Below are positions 13,292-14,300 of a stretch of 14,300 nucleotides of DNA, one piece after another (position 1 is the first letter of the stretch; each line of letters opens with the position of its first letter). The notes beneath the pieces were generated by a model that was given only the letters and a program-made list of their open reading frames with translations, had not been told where the DNA came from and searched no databases. This stretch comes from an uncultured Roseiflexaceae bacterium. Lineage in GTDB: Bacteria; Chloroflexota; Chloroflexia; Chloroflexales; Roseiflexaceae. A program made the translations under genes and the position numbers. The stretch is taken from contig CAIPUQ010000073.1 in NCBI GenBank assembly GCA_903868295.1, positions 1-14,300 of the forward strand. Direction: 5' to 3'.

Positions 13292-14215
13292 ATGACGGTA
13301 GCACAGTTGCCACGCTTGACTTCAATGAAGAAGCAGATTTCGACCGACCCTGAGATGTTTGGATTGCTCCAAGATTCTACCGCCCTGCTCGATAATCCGG
13401 AAGCTCTGCGCGCGTTTATGGCAGCCGAAGGGTATCTCTACCTCAAGGGCGTCCTCGACACCACGACGATTACTGCTGCACATCGCATTATGGCAGAGCG
13501 CCTCGCCGAACGCGGACACACCGATCCCACGTACCCCGTCGAAGATTGTGTCGCAGCACCGACAACCAAAGTCCAGTTTATGCCGGATCTCAGCCAGGAT
13601 AATGCGCCGCTGCATAGTGTATTGTACGAAGGTGCGATGATCCGCACCTTTGAAGTCCTTTTGGATGCGCCGGTCCGCCATTTTGACTTCACTTGGGTTC
13701 GTGCGGTGGCACCCAAACGGGGGACGCCGCCACACATGGATATCGTCTACATGGGTCGCGGGACCAAGCAACTCTACACGGCATGGACGCCAATGTGTGA
13801 CATCCCCATCTCGATGGGGGGCTTACTCGTGCTCGAACGCTCACATCTACACCAGCGCCTCAATGATGGCTATGGTTCCAAAGATGTCGATGAATTTTGT
13901 GAAAACAAAGTCGGTAGCGAGTATGAAGAAATGGGCGGTGGCGGCAACATCCGTCCCGGTGGCTGGTTGTCTGACAACCCGGTCAAACTACGCAACGCCC
14001 TCGGTGGTCGTTGGCTGACCGCAGACTTTGCCGCCGGAGATGTGTTGCTGTTTAGTATGTACACCGTCCACACCAGCTTGGATAATGCATCCAATCGCAT
14101 CCGTATATCGACCGATACACGCTATCAGCGCGCAGATGAACCCATCGACGAACGCTGGATAGGTGAACATCCCATCGGGCACGGTAAAGCGGGTAAACGC
14201 GGAAAAATCTGCTAA
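13292..14215 (+). CDS. Fe(II)/2-oxoglutarate dioxygenase of the phytanoyl-CoA dioxygenase (PhyH) family
   Basis: 307 residues from ATG 13292. PhyH-family enzymes hydroxylate a small-molecule substrate using O2, 2-oxoglutarate and ferrous iron. The iron triad is visible as PPHMD (H148, D150) and MYTVH (H260), followed by the 2-oxoglutarate-binding arginine in NRIRISTDTRYQ (R269 or R271). The fold context is typical: a WTPMCDIPISMGGLLVLERS strand (165-184) and an FAAGDVLLFS strand (246-255). The start is ATG 13292 because AGAGGAG lies 6 nt before it. An in-frame GTG at 13271 has no such site and falls at the predicted transcription start. It is the only complete plus-strand gene and is divergent from the ilv operon. 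The family is functionally very broad, so the substrate is unknown and a BCAA role cannot be assumed. Confidence 0.88.
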   Translation: MTVAQLPRLTSMKKQISTDPEMFGLLQDSTALLDNPEALRAFMAAEGYLYLKGVLDTTTITAAHRIMAERLAERGHTDPTYPVEDCVAAPTTKVQFMPDLSQDNAPLHSVLYEGAMIRTFEVLLDAPVRHFDFTWVRAVAPKRGTPPHMDIVYMGRGTKQLYTAWTPMCDIPISMGGLLVLERSHLHQRLNDGYGSKDVDEFCENKVGSEYEEMGGGGNIRPGGWLSDNPVKLRNALGGRWLTADFAAGDVLLFSMYTVHTSLDNASNRIRISTDTRYQRADEPIDERWIGEHPIGHGKAGKRGKIC

Positions 14216-14225
14216 GAATTGGACT

Positions 14226-14300
14226 CTAGGGCGCCGTCGGCGGGTACCGTTGGGTGTGTGGCAGATCCACGAGATACGGGCGCAGTGCATCGCGATAGAT
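14226..14300 (-). CDS. probable C-terminal end of a convergent minus-strand gene, cut by the window edge
   Basis: From the right edge the minus strand reads 24 open codons, beginning IYRDALRPYLVDLPHTQRYP, to a TAG at 14228-14226. The stop is 10 nt from the dioxygenase stop, a tail-to-tail arrangement. The composition (Arg, Pro, Leu, with mostly C or G in third positions) looks coding. No family can be recognised in so short a piece, and chance is not excluded. Confidence 0.35.
   Translation of the reverse strand: MYRDALRPYLVDLPHTQRYPPTAP

Noticed and set aside
1..14300. tRNA, rRNA, CRISPR array, insertion sequence or phage attachment site
   Set aside because: Looked for by eye; no cloverleaf, direct-repeat array, transposase or terminal repeat was seen.

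Overview
The window is a branched-chain amino acid (BCAA) biosynthesis locus from a bacterium. Twelve protein genes plus a short leader ORF lie on the minus strand, and one complete gene lies on the plus strand. The genes are close-packed, with start codons coupled to the preceding stops, and GC is near or slightly above 50% by eye. The linkage of ilvB-ilvN-ilvC-leuA with a CimA-type citramalate synthase, and the protein style, suggest Chloroflexota (Chloroflexia-like). That is an impression from family resemblance, not a proven assignment.

Layout, read in the direction of minus-strand transcription (right to left). A consensus sigma70-type promoter (13196-13224) drives a leader RNA of about 195 nt. 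This RNA encodes a 25-residue peptide with 14 consecutive Leu/Ile/Val codons, followed by a perfect 10-bp hairpin and a U-rich tract just before ilvB. This has the anatomy of a translation-controlled transcription attenuator. The first gene block follows: ilvB, ilvN, ilvC, leuA, pheA, cimA. After a 347-nt gap without genes comes a second block: ilvE, leuC, an 83-residue two-helix membrane microprotein, leuD, leuB and a WecG/TagA-family glycosyltransferase. The left edge may hold the start of one further minus-strand gene.

To the right of the leader, a Fe(II)/2-oxoglutarate dioxygenase of the phytanoyl-CoA hydroxylase family is transcribed divergently. It has its own plausible promoter, and a 21-bp inverted repeat lies between the two promoters. 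The last 75 bases hold what looks like the C-terminal end of a convergent minus-strand gene.

How the genes work together. CimA makes citramalate from pyruvate and acetyl-CoA. LeuCD and LeuB convert it to 2-oxobutyrate, which enters the IlvBN-IlvC route to isoleucine. The same IlvBN-IlvC enzymes take pyruvate toward valine. LeuA, LeuCD and LeuB extend 2-ketoisovalerate to the leucine precursor, and IlvE does the final transaminations. IlvD (dihydroxyacid dehydratase) and threonine deaminase are not in the window. PheA (prephenate dehydratase) is the one aromatic-pathway gene embedded in the set. Conserved stable hairpins lie in three of the intercistronic gaps (ilvC/leuA, leuA/pheA, ilvE/leuC).
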